From Treponema bryantii (GTDB lineage: Bacteria > Spirochaetota > Spirochaetia > Treponematales > Treponemataceae), in assembly GCF_900111035.1 (NCBI RefSeq), contig NZ_FOFU01000002.1, positions 62,001 to 126,000 of the forward strand: a DNA stretch of 64,000 bases, given 5' to 3'. A model generated the notes under the pieces. The model saw only the letters and a list, made by a program, of their open reading frames with translations. It made no database searches and was not told the DNA's origin. This document shows positions 6,951-15,057 of this stretch, one piece after another (position 1 is the stretch's first letter; every line of letters begins with the position of its first letter). A program made the translations under genes and the position numbers.

Positions 6951-8978
6951 TTACTCCTTTGGATATGCACGTTCTTCAAACTCTGCAACCGGCAGAGGTT
7001 TAGAAAAATAGAAACCCTGAATAAGATCACAATCCTGCTTTGCAAGAAAATCAACCTGTTCACGAGTTTCAATTCCCTCTGCAACAATTTCCATTCCAAG
7101 TTTTTTGGCAAGTGAAATTGTCTGGCCGACAATAAGATTTGAACGCTCAATATCATCTACACTTCTAAAAAATTCTGCATCAAGTTTTATTATATCAAGA
7201 GGAAGTTCCTTAAGAGAATTCAGTGAAGAATACCCTGCACCAAAATCGTCCATTGAAACTTTAAAGCCAAAACCTTTTAACTTACGAACGGTTGTTAGCA
7301 ACACAGCCTTATCATCAAAGAAGGCGCTTTCTGTAAGTTCAAGCTCGATATATTCATGAGGAACCTTAAACTTATCTACAATCGAACAGATGTGTTCAGC
7401 AAGATTTTCCTCTGCAAAATGGGCGCGTGAAACATTCACAGAAATCGGAACGAGCTTTTTCCCCTGACTCATCCAGGCTGCCTGTAAATGCGCAACTGCA
7501 TCAAGCATATAATCATCAAGTTGAAGAATAAAACCGTTTCTTTCAAAAATCGGAATAAACTTTCCAGGCGATACAAAACCTAACACAGGATGAATCCAGC
7601 GAACCAGAGCTTCTGCTGCAGAAAGTTCTTCTTTCTTTGTTGAATATTTTGGCTGAAGGAAAACCTGAAACTCATGATTCTCCAGAGCCTTTTCCATGTC
7701 ATCTTCAATACGACGTTCCCAAACCTGTTCTTCTTTCATGGAATCATTGAACCAGACAATTTCATCCTGTAGTTTTACAGTTTTTGGAATAGCAAGTCCG
7801 GCACAGGTTATAATTACCCCGATATCCTCATCGCGTGCAACAACATGGCAAACGCCAGCTGAGAAAGTAAGATGCTGTCCACCCCTATGCTCACGCAAAA
7901 TATTCATCATATTTCGAATCCGGATTTCCAGAGCTTCATCATTCTGATAATTAAGAAGAAGAGCAAAATCAGATTTTTCAACATGAGCGACAAACTCTTT
8001 TTTCATGAGCATCTGAACAAGAGTTGAATTGATTTCTTCAAGAAGATTTTCCCCCTGCTTAAGCCCATAAGCTGTACAGTAATTTCTATACTTTTCAAGA
8101 CGCAGCTGAACAACAGCATAACTTCTGTGTCCGCGTGAAATTTCTTTTTTTGCTTTCTGCAGAAAGTATTCTTTATTATATCCGCCTGTAATTGTATCTG
8201 TTGTTACAAGCTTATTGATACGCGAACGCTCGTGAACAGCATCAATAAGTTTTGTTACCTCATAAATTGTACTGACAAATAAAACTACAATAAAGAAAAA
8301 TAAAACTGTTACGAGCAGAGTAAACTGAAATTCATTCAGTCTGTAGACAGTTTTAAAGCACAAGTTGATTTTCGGAATATCGGTGCGATAAACAGAAATC
8401 ACATGAAGTCCAAAACTTTCTTTTGCTGCCCAGGAAATATATTCACGGTCCTGCAAAAATCTTTCAACATGAATCAACTTGAAAAGATTTTTCGGATTGT
8501 AAAAAATTATATTCCGGATTAAATCAGAAGGCCTGTCATTATCTGTTGATACATGAAACTCAATGTCATCATCATTGTAATCTTTATCAATAAAATGAAT
8601 CACACCAACTGTATCAAATAATTCCAGGGTTTCTTCATCGAGGTACTGCTTTAATTGCGGCAATAAGTTCACCACATTGTTATGATTATCAAGATATATT
8701 TTGTTTATATCTCTATAAGTTTCTGTATAATAGGAAAGTCGTTCCTCAAGCTGTTCAGGAGTATCTTTTTTCCAGTTTTCCTCAACAGCTTTTACTACGG
8801 TACGACATTCCTGTGCATTATTGATTATAAGAGTATTTATGATTCCCAGAGCGGCTAACATACAAATGAAAGACGTAAATACAAAAATTGCGAATTCAGT
8901 AAATATCATCTGCAGTACAGTTGGCCAGATTGGAAACCACTGCAACCGTTTAATTCTACGGTCTTTCTTTTTACTCAT
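6951..8978 (-). CDS. Membrane GGDEF(degenerate)-EAL cyclic-di-GMP phosphodiesterase
   Basis: A 675-aa inner-membrane signalling protein. A membrane segment near residues 15-45 and another near 215-240 enclose a ~170-residue extracytoplasmic sensor. The GGDEF domain follows, but its signature is reduced to EKSDF, so it should not make c-di-GMP. The EAL domain keeps the catalytic set: EALVRW, NVSRAHF, ELTESAF, DDFGAGYSSL, KLD, EGIET and QGFYFSKP. It is therefore probably an active phosphodiesterase, perhaps with GTP sensing by the GGDEF relic. It starts 3 bp after the M29 gene with a GGAG Shine-Dalgarno, so it is in the rsmG operon. Confidence 0.92.
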   Translation of the reverse strand: MSKKKDRRIKRLQWFPIWPTVLQMIFTEFAIFVFTSFICMLAALGIINTLIINNAQECRTVVKAVEENWKKDTPEQLEERLSYYTETYRDINKIYLDNHNNVVNLLPQLKQYLDEETLELFDTVGVIHFIDKDYNDDDIEFHVSTDNDRPSDLIRNIIFYNPKNLFKLIHVERFLQDREYISWAAKESFGLHVISVYRTDIPKINLCFKTVYRLNEFQFTLLVTVLFFFIVVLFVSTIYEVTKLIDAVHERSRINKLVTTDTITGGYNKEYFLQKAKKEISRGHRSYAVVQLRLEKYRNYCTAYGLKQGENLLEEINSTLVQMLMKKEFVAHVEKSDFALLLNYQNDEALEIRIRNMMNILREHRGGQHLTFSAGVCHVVARDEDIGVIITCAGLAIPKTVKLQDEIVWFNDSMKEEQVWERRIEDDMEKALENHEFQVFLQPKYSTKKEELSAAEALVRWIHPVLGFVSPGKFIPIFERNGFILQLDDYMLDAVAHLQAAWMSQGKKLVPISVNVSRAHFAEENLAEHICSIVDKFKVPHEYIELELTESAFFDDKAVLLTTVRKLKGFGFKVSMDDFGAGYSSLNSLKELPLDIIKLDAEFFRSVDDIERSNLIVGQTISLAKKLGMEIVAEGIETREQVDFLAKQDCDLIQGFYFSKPLPVAEFEERAYPKE

Positions 8979-8981
8979 GCT

Positions 8982-10142
8982 TTACTCCAGCTGCAATGAA
9001 CCATCCTGTAAAATTGTGCGTGAAGTTCCGTCAGCATAAGTAAGAGTAATTGTCGGATCGCGCACAACTCCATCAAGATGAATTAAACTTGGTGCATCAT
9101 TATCGTAATTTTCTCCGATTGCGAAATGACATGTATGGAAAGCTTTTTCGTCTTCGAGCATATTTCCAGTAATTGTAGCAGCAGGATTCAAACCGATTCC
9201 AAGTTCACCGATATTGCGTGCATTCTTTTTATAAACTGCTGCCTGTCCCTGTGGAAGCTTACCTTCTTTTTCAAGGACGAAAGGACGGAGCTCTGCTTCA
9301 AGAACTGTCTTAAGGAGACGACGAGCCTCTGCTCCACCAGAAATATCTGTTACATAACCTTTTTCAACCTTACAGGTAATTGGAGTTTCTATAATTGAAT
9401 CTCCATCTGAAAATGTCATTGAACCATCGTAAACAATAACACCCTCACAACCATCGCTCTGCTGCTCAAGAACTTTACCGTCTGCAGACTTAAGCTGACT
9501 TCCACCCACAACAGGACTGATAAAAACCTCGCCGGCAGGAATGTTTCCGCCAGTTCCCGGCTTAGAGAAATCTCCGTCATCAAACATAAGGGCACGGCCA
9601 TTTATTGGAATTATGAGATCTGTTCCCGCAGGTGCTTTAACATGAACACTTACTGCATTCTTAAAAAGCTCATCAAGGCGTGCACAGCGGCTCTGAAGTT
9701 CTTTGTAATCGATGGCGGCAGTGCGGTTCATCATGTCTACGGTGATTCCAGGTGTCCAGGCACCACGCATTACCTTAAGACCGTCCATAAGATAATCTGC
9801 AATATGAGTAAACTTCTGACCATCCTCTGTAACATATGGATTTGCTGTAGCCTGTGGATCTTTACCAAGTTTGATATTAGAAATTGAAAAATAAACGTCT
9901 GGACGCGAAGCTAAAGCCGCGAGAACTTCCGGATTCGCATTATCAAAGCTGGTCTTGTCCGGCTGGAACATCAGTGTTGTCTGACCACCGATTTCACAGC
10001 TGGCTGAATATAAATCCTGTGCAATTTCTGAAGTTGCAGGGTTTGCAATAATTAAAACTCTCTCGCCTTTTTTGATTTTTACTACATCCTGTACTACTAC
10101 CTGTGCAGGTGTACGGTTTTTATCTTTCTTTATCAAGCTCAT
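8982..10142 (-). CDS. M29-family aminopeptidase
   Basis: A 386-aa metalloaminopeptidase of family M29 (aminopeptidase T/AmpS type), cytosolic, releasing N-terminal residues from peptides. Family landmarks are NIPAGEVFISPVVGGS (first metal-ligand glutamate), ELGIGLNPAATITGNMLEDE, and HFAIGENYDNDAPSLIHLD with the metal-binding Glu, His and Asp. M29 enzymes are usually about 370-410 aa, so it appears complete. The Shine-Dalgarno is GAGGAG. It lies 37 bp behind rsmG. That gap holds a small hairpin (ATGCCG, eight A, CGGCAT, reading the minus strand) whose role is unknown. Confidence 0.88.
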   Translation of the reverse strand: MSLIKKDKNRTPAQVVVQDVVKIKKGERVLIIANPATSEIAQDLYSASCEIGGQTTLMFQPDKTSFDNANPEVLAALASRPDVYFSISNIKLGKDPQATANPYVTEDGQKFTHIADYLMDGLKVMRGAWTPGITVDMMNRTAAIDYKELQSRCARLDELFKNAVSVHVKAPAGTDLIIPINGRALMFDDGDFSKPGTGGNIPAGEVFISPVVGGSQLKSADGKVLEQQSDGCEGVIVYDGSMTFSDGDSIIETPITCKVEKGYVTDISGGAEARRLLKTVLEAELRPFVLEKEGKLPQGQAAVYKKNARNIGELGIGLNPAATITGNMLEDEKAFHTCHFAIGENYDNDAPSLIHLDGVVRDPTITLTYADGTSRTILQDGSLQLE

Positions 10143-10179
10143 TATTAACTCCTCATATCATGCCGTTTTTTTTCGGCAT

Positions 10180-10863
10180 CTATTTTGTGATTACTACAAG
10201 ATTTCTCTCCGAATCTTCAAGGCCTGGAACTGCAAGCGGGAAAACCTCGTACTCTGGAACAAGTGCGGTAATTCCATTCATTTCTTCTTTTATACTTGCA
10301 GCCTTTGCCTTATAAGCACAAAGCTTACCTCCTGCTTTTACAATGCGCAGTAAGGTCTTTGTCATTTTTTTATCAAGCGGGCGGAAGGCACGGAAGGTTA
10401 TTAAATCATAAGCTTCCGGATCTATACGTTCTGCTTCGCTGTTGATTACTGTTACGTTTTTGAGTCCGAGAATTGCTGCGCAGTTTTCAAGAAAGGCACA
10501 GCGTTTTTCCATACGCTCAACAAGCTCAAAGCGGACATTTTCAATTCCAGCACAGGTAAAAGCTGCCGCAAGAGGAATGCCTGGAAGGCCACCGCCGCTT
10601 CCAATGTCGGCTAGAGTAACAGTGGTGGTTTCGTCACAGTCGCTTCGCGAACACTCAACCAGCGACATAATTTTCGGCCATGCTGCAAGAGAATCAAAAA
10701 TATGTCTTACAACAAGTTCATCGCGGTCACTGGTATTTGTAAGATTATACGCAGAATTGAAAAGTATAATTTCTTTTATATAGGCTTCCATTTTTACTGC
10801 AAGCGGTTCTGCTGCAGACTCCGGAATGCCACATTTTTTTAAGCCATCAATTAAATCTACCAT
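10180..10863 (-). CDS. rsmG: 16S rRNA (guanine527-N7)-methyltransferase
   Basis: RsmG (GidB) methylates G527 of 16S rRNA using SAM. The translation shows the SAM-binding motif ADIGSGGGLPGIPLAAAF, the phrase NLTNTSDRDELVVRHIFDSL and the later DLITFRAFRPLDK, all characteristic of the family. The length of 227 aa is typical. It overlaps nothing but begins only 3 bp after the upstream secreted-protein gene, with no clear Shine-Dalgarno, suggesting coupling. In many bacteria rsmG sits directly beside parAB near oriC; here about 8.6 kb separates them. Confidence 0.95.
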   Translation of the reverse strand: MVDLIDGLKKCGIPESAAEPLAVKMEAYIKEIILFNSAYNLTNTSDRDELVVRHIFDSLAAWPKIMSLVECSRSDCDETTTVTLADIGSGGGLPGIPLAAAFTCAGIENVRFELVERMEKRCAFLENCAAILGLKNVTVINSEAERIDPEAYDLITFRAFRPLDKKMTKTLLRIVKAGGKLCAYKAKAASIKEEMNGITALVPEYEVFPLAVPGLEDSERNLVVITK

Positions 10864-10866
10864 ATT

Positions 10867-11742
10867 CTATTTACTATCTATATCCAAAAGTAAATCTGCT
10901 GAAAGAGAATCTCCAGAAAAATGCATGACTACAAGATTTCCAGTTTTTTCTGCTTCCAGATTTTTTATATTTGCAAGTCTGTATACATAAGAATTTTCAT
11001 TCTTTGAATCCTGAACTATGCTTGGCTGAACCTTATAGGTAATGGAAGAGCCGTTTGAACTCATTGTTTTAAAAAGCAGATAAAAAGTTTCTGTTCGAAC
11101 CTGCTGATTTACAAAATATCTTCTGTCTCCTGTCAAAAGAAAAGTTCCGTCTGGTTCTGTTTCGCTGAAGAACACTTTTGTAAGTGAATCAGAAATATTA
11201 TATCCATTTATTTTAAAACGCAGGATTGATGGTTCACGGCGCTTAAAAGTTTCTGCATCAGTCTTAACTGCCTGCAGCTCATTCTTTTCTTTTGCACTTG
11301 CTCCCTGCTGCTGCTTTTTCAATTCATTCAGACTATTCAAAACCTGCTGAAGTACCACGTTGGTAGAAGTTGAAGTATTATAGTTCGAAGCTGATCCGCC
11401 GGAATAAAGTGATGAAATATCACTGAAAAGTCCTGAATCATAAAGCGATGAAATATCATAAGCAGTAAGAGTATTACCCTTAGACAAAGCTGCATTAAGT
11501 GTACTTTCCGGAGTCAGGGCCTCTGTAAGTACGATTTCTGATTTTTCATTTGAATTTTCTGAGTCTGAAGGAGTCTTCTTATTGCCCGGCCTTGTCGGAA
11601 AACTTGGCGTATAAAAACCACCTCCAACTGTCGGCATAGAAGGCATCTCCGGCATTTCAGGCATATCCAGTCCAAAAAGTAAACTTCCTGTTATGAACAT
11701 GACCGCCAGAGCTCCAGTCCTTTTTGATTTACATATTTGCAA
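10867..11742 (-). CDS. Secreted protein of unknown function
   Basis: A 292-aa protein I do not recognise. I choose a TTG start at 11742: GGAGGAGAG lies 6 nt upstream of it and the resulting N-terminus (MQICKSKRTGALAVMFITGS) reads as a signal peptide. This gives a 14-bp overlap with the preceding SprT-like gene. The mature N-terminus has a short repeat (DMPEMPEMPSMP) and a Pro/Gly/Ser-rich linker. A Gln/Lys/Glu coiled-coil segment (LNELKKQQQGASAKEKNELQ) precedes a C-terminal ~120-residue beta-rich domain. It is likely periplasmic or outer-membrane associated. The neighbours (a protease and rsmG) do not reveal its role. Confidence 0.65.
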   Translation of the reverse strand: MQICKSKRTGALAVMFITGSLLFGLDMPEMPEMPSMPTVGGGFYTPSFPTRPGNKKTPSDSENSNEKSEIVLTEALTPESTLNAALSKGNTLTAYDISSLYDSGLFSDISSLYSGGSASNYNTSTSTNVVLQQVLNSLNELKKQQQGASAKEKNELQAVKTDAETFKRREPSILRFKINGYNISDSLTKVFFSETEPDGTFLLTGDRRYFVNQQVRTETFYLLFKTMSSNGSSITYKVQPSIVQDSKNENSYVYRLANIKNLEAEKTGNLVVMHFSGDSLSADLLLDIDSK

Positions 11743-12541
11743 GACTCTCCTCCACATATTCAAGGCGCTGTGTAAGCTGCGCAATTGTTTTTTCAAGTCG
11801 TGATTTTTCTTTTTCAAGTTTTGTTTTAGGATCAGTTCCATTTGCCTGAGCTGATTTCTGCTTCATCATTTCGCGTACAGATGAAGGGCTCTTTCCGCCG
11901 GCAAGGAACTCTTGTTCTACTTCAGCACGGGCATCCTTCTTACGAACACTCGCAACTACTTTCATATTTTCAAAACCGATTGCAGGATTTACTTCTACTG
12001 CACCAACCTTACGGATATCCTTTGCGGCCCCACGTGGAAGACAAAGTACACGGTCAACATAATCTTCATAACGGATATCTGCTTCCTGACAAAGATCAAA
12101 AGCACGGGCAAGTTTTTTACCGAATTCCTGCATGAGCTGGCCGTTCTTTGCAAGATAGTTTTCTTTAATATCCTGAGTAAGAGCCTTGAGTTCTTCGTTG
12201 CTTTCCCAACCGATTGAGTAATAACCTTTTTCTTCTGCTATTTTCAGAAGGTCACCAAACTTTGCCCAGAATTCCTGAGTATGAACCTTGCAGGCTTTTC
12301 CGTAACTAGGGTCATTTTCCTGCTTTTCTATAGTACAAAGATGATGTGTATATTCATGTACTGCTGTATAAATCAGCATGTTGTCAGATTTAAAATTCAG
12401 ATTATGAAGGAAGATTTCATGTGTATCTGGTTTGTAAAAGCCGTTAACTCTCTTGCTTTCTTTACCTGTCTGGGTAACCGTAAAATCAATCTCACATGGA
12501 GAAATGTCCAGCAGAATTTCTTTAATTCTTTCGTTATTCAA
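11729..12541 (-). CDS. SprT-like zinc metallopeptidase-domain protein
   Basis: A 270-aa protein with an SprT-like zincin core: YTAVHEYTHHLCTIEKQ (HExxH) in the N-terminal half, followed by QEFWAKF. The C-terminal ~60 residues form a coiled coil (KTKLEKEKSRLEKTIAQLTQ). No signal peptide is seen, so it is probably cytoplasmic; the substrate is unknown. The start is a TTG at 12541, preceded by GAGG at 8 nt. That Shine-Dalgarno lies in the 3' arm of the terminator hairpin of the upstream lipoprotein gene, so read-through transcripts would have it sequestered. It is the first gene of the operon that runs to the VanY gene. Confidence 0.75.
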   Translation of the reverse strand: MNNERIKEILLDISPCEIDFTVTQTGKESKRVNGFYKPDTHEIFLHNLNFKSDNMLIYTAVHEYTHHLCTIEKQENDPSYGKACKVHTQEFWAKFGDLLKIAEEKGYYSIGWESNEELKALTQDIKENYLAKNGQLMQEFGKKLARAFDLCQEADIRYEDYVDRVLCLPRGAAKDIRKVGAVEVNPAIGFENMKVVASVRKKDARAEVEQEFLAGGKSPSSVREMMKQKSAQANGTDPKTKLEKEKSRLEKTIAQLTQRLEYVEESLANM

Positions 12542-12544
12542 TTC

Positions 12545-12597
12545 AAAAACCTCTTCCCCATTTTAACTGTCTTTTAAAGATTGGGAAAGAGGTTTTT
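12545..12597 (-). terminator. Intrinsic terminator hairpin overlapping the SprT-like gene's Shine-Dalgarno
   Basis: AAAAACCTCTTCCCCA (12545-12560) pairs with TGGGAAAGAGGTTTTT (12582-12597) with one mismatch. On the minus strand the hairpin ends in a T-run after the lipoprotein gene at 12610, and the same arm contains GGGGAAGAGG, the ribosome-binding site of the next gene. Confidence 0.7.
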
Positions 12598-12609
12598 ATT
12601 CAGATTTTT

Positions 12610-13086
12610 TTATTCTGTAATAGTGATAGGAAATGAGAAAGTCTGTGTTCCACCATAGGGATGATTATATGTTGAACCACCGATGGCAACGAACAATTCA
12701 TATTCTCCAGATTCATTTATACTAAATACAATTGAATCTTTAAAACTGCTCATCTCTTCATTTTCTTTTATAGTTACATAATACAAACCTTCACTAAAAC
12801 TGGATATATTTTCTGGATTTTCAAAATCAACTTCAGTGAGATTCTCAAAATCATTTTCACCATTAATTAATTTATAAACAGTAAAATCAATTCTAAGATC
12901 ACCAATATCATTACTATCTTCAAAATATCCATAATAAGTTAAGGTAATATTCTCATTTTTTGCATAAGAGTCTTTATCAAGTTTACAATTAACATTGTTC
13001 ATATCCAAATAAACATCTTTACACCCCCAGAGCAGGAATGTAATTAAACATGTAAATATAAATATGAAACTATCTTTTTTTAGCAT
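12610..13086 (-). CDS. Small lipoprotein of unknown function
   Basis: A 158-aa protein with a lipoprotein signal (MLKKDSFIFIFTCLITFLLW, then GC; lipobox LWGC at residues 19-22). The remainder is acidic and looks beta-rich, with phrases such as ENITLTYYGYFEDSNDIGD and ESGEYELFVAIGGSTYNHP that suggest an immunoglobulin-like fold. I do not recognise the family. It lies 14 bp behind the larger HEYTH lipoprotein, has a clear AAGGAA Shine-Dalgarno, and is closed by a terminator, so the two form an operon. AT content is higher than in flanking housekeeping genes. Confidence 0.7.
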   Translation of the reverse strand: MLKKDSFIFIFTCLITFLLWGCKDVYLDMNNVNCKLDKDSYAKNENITLTYYGYFEDSNDIGDLRIDFTVYKLINGENDFENLTEVDFENPENISSFSEGLYYVTIKENEEMSSFKDSIVFSINESGEYELFVAIGGSTYNHPYGGTQTFSFPITITE

Positions 13087-13100
13087 CTTTTTTTCCTTGA

Positions 13101-14912
13101 TTATTGATATATAATCACATTACCAATTTTATTTCCACACACTTTATATATTTCATCATTCTGAAATTTTTCATTGATCTTTGTTTTTAGGTTAGGATAA
13201 TCTTTTATTAAAGCTTCATAAAACTCATTAAAAGTTGTAACATTATATTGATCAACAATAGATACAATAATATCTGCTGAATTAGAATATCCATTATTAT
13301 TCAAAAGTGTAACAATTCTTGCAAAAATTAATTGGTTATCAAAAGTTGTATCAGTAGTAACGAATGTACCTGTTCCGTATCCTGAATAGAGAGATTTACC
13401 AATAACACCTTTACTATAACAACCTACCAAAGAATACCATTCAGCATAGTTCTCGGCAAAACATACATATGGATTTTCAAAATTATAAGAAGCTGTATAT
13501 CCGGTGCTTAGATTCGAATTAAAAATTTTATTAATTAAATCTACTGTAGCAGTTGCAATTGTACACCCAATTTCTGACAAAACAACATTATCCCAGAAAT
13601 TATTTTTATTTTCTGCATAAACGCATTGAAGGAAATGTGTGTATTCATGATGCAAAGTATTAAGTTTATCCATAGCTTTATCATTTTCATTTGCAGTTAC
13701 GCCAGTCAAAATGATATCTGGGAGAATAATCGATCCGCGAACATGGAATGAAGGAGCAGATGAAGTTCCTTTTCCAAATTCTGTTGTCCACACTACAGCC
13801 TGTGGAATTTTTGAATGTCTTTTTGATTCATCATTATATCTACTTAGCATATCGCTACAAATAGCCATTTTTGCATTTGCATAATCTGAACTTGATGTAA
13901 TTGTTACATTCTGGAGATATGATGGAAATGCTGTTTTTACTAAAGTTGATGCTGTAAGTCCCAGAAAGTTACTCAATTTACATGCTTTGTTTTCATAATT
14001 AATCCAAAGGAAACACAAACCTGCAGAATCAGTTCTTGAACCAAGATTAAAACTACCATTTACATCTGTATCCTGATTTTTTCCACCAAGTACAACATTC
14101 TGTATATTTATTCCATATGCTGGTTTTTGAATACCATTATAGGTGTAATAAACTTTACCAGAAATTGTATAAGGTTTAACAAGGAAATTTACAACTGTTT
14201 TTGCAGCAGTTGTAATTGCATTCGCTACAGTTTTTGCAACAGTTTTTATTCCATTCCATATTTTTGAAAAAATACCTCGGGCAGCTTCATCTCCATACAG
14301 ATCAACATAATCCTGATATTCATCTGCAATTTTTCCAAGAGCTTCATCTGTAAGCATCTCAAATTCTTCAATTACGTTAAAGCCTTCAAGAATACCTGAC
14401 AGATTGTCTGCCATTTCTTTTTCAACTATATAATAGTATTTTGTATCAAAATTAATATATTCTTCTATATTTTCTGAATCTGATATATCAGTTTTTGTAA
14501 AGATAAGTTTTTCTGCATCACAGGCCTGAAGAATATCTTTATCAAGTTCAACAGGATTGAGATATCCCATTTTTTCATTAATTAATTTTAATGAGTCTGA
14601 AGATGTTGGATGTACAGAAAAATACACCATTTCAATTAAATCAGAATCTTCAAATTCAAATGGTTCTTCTTCGCCATCAGCACTTCTGGCACTTCTACAA
14701 GTTCTTGCGGTATCTTCTAATTCTCCAAGAATTGCTTCATAAACATTCTGAAAAGAAAAACTCTCGCCATAAATTAACTCGTCGCCAATTACAACTTCCT
14801 GTGGAACAACCTCATCAGCTTCTTCTTTGCTGAAATCATTAAAGTTGCTACATGATGTTACTAACAAACTGGTTAATAACAGACCTAATAAACCGATTTT
14901 TAATTTTTTCAT
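13101..14912 (-). CDS. Lipoprotein with HEYTH zinc-metallopeptidase motif and a carboxypeptidase-regulatory-like domain
   Basis: A 603-aa surface or periplasmic lipoprotein (lipobox LLVTSC at about residue 21). A ~200-residue N-terminal region is followed by an amphipathic Lys/Ala/Thr stretch (KTVAKTVANAITTAAKTVVN). Next is a transthyretin-like strand domain (ISGKVYYTYNGIQKPAYGIN... DVNGSFNLGS). A gluzincin-like active site follows: KLNTLHHEYTHFLQC, with a possible third ligand in VVLSEIGCTIA or ENYAEWYSL. Inference: a secreted protease; substrate unknown. It begins with AGGAAGG. It is the only secreted HEYTH protein here; the SprT-like protein at 11729 has the same motif in a different fold context. 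Confidence 0.7.
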   Translation of the reverse strand: MKKLKIGLLGLLLTSLLVTSCSNFNDFSKEEADEVVPQEVVIGDELIYGESFSFQNVYEAILGELEDTARTCRSARSADGEEEPFEFEDSDLIEMVYFSVHPTSSDSLKLINEKMGYLNPVELDKDILQACDAEKLIFTKTDISDSENIEEYINFDTKYYYIVEKEMADNLSGILEGFNVIEEFEMLTDEALGKIADEYQDYVDLYGDEAARGIFSKIWNGIKTVAKTVANAITTAAKTVVNFLVKPYTISGKVYYTYNGIQKPAYGINIQNVVLGGKNQDTDVNGSFNLGSRTDSAGLCFLWINYENKACKLSNFLGLTASTLVKTAFPSYLQNVTITSSSDYANAKMAICSDMLSRYNDESKRHSKIPQAVVWTTEFGKGTSSAPSFHVRGSIILPDIILTGVTANENDKAMDKLNTLHHEYTHFLQCVYAENKNNFWDNVVLSEIGCTIATATVDLINKIFNSNLSTGYTASYNFENPYVCFAENYAEWYSLVGCYSKGVIGKSLYSGYGTGTFVTTDTTFDNQLIFARIVTLLNNNGYSNSADIIVSIVDQYNVTTFNEFYEALIKDYPNLKTKINEKFQNDEIYKVCGNKIGNVIIYQ

Positions 14913-15009
14913 TTTTACCTTCCTCTTTTTATAATTTTTTTATTATATTGTTACTTTAACACATAAAATTTTATAGCACAACTTAATTATTAAAAAAATG
15001 TTATATTAG

Positions 15010-15044
15010 GAAAGAAAAATGAAAAGGGGATTTTTCAAATCCCC
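15010..15044 (-). terminator. Intrinsic terminator after the outer-membrane barrel gene
   Basis: On the minus strand GGGGATTT-GAA-AAATCCCC (15026-15044) is followed by a T-rich run (TTTTCATTTTTCTTT). It closes the RND/LolA-like/barrel operon. Confidence 0.75.
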
Positions 15045-15057
15045 CATATAAAAATCG

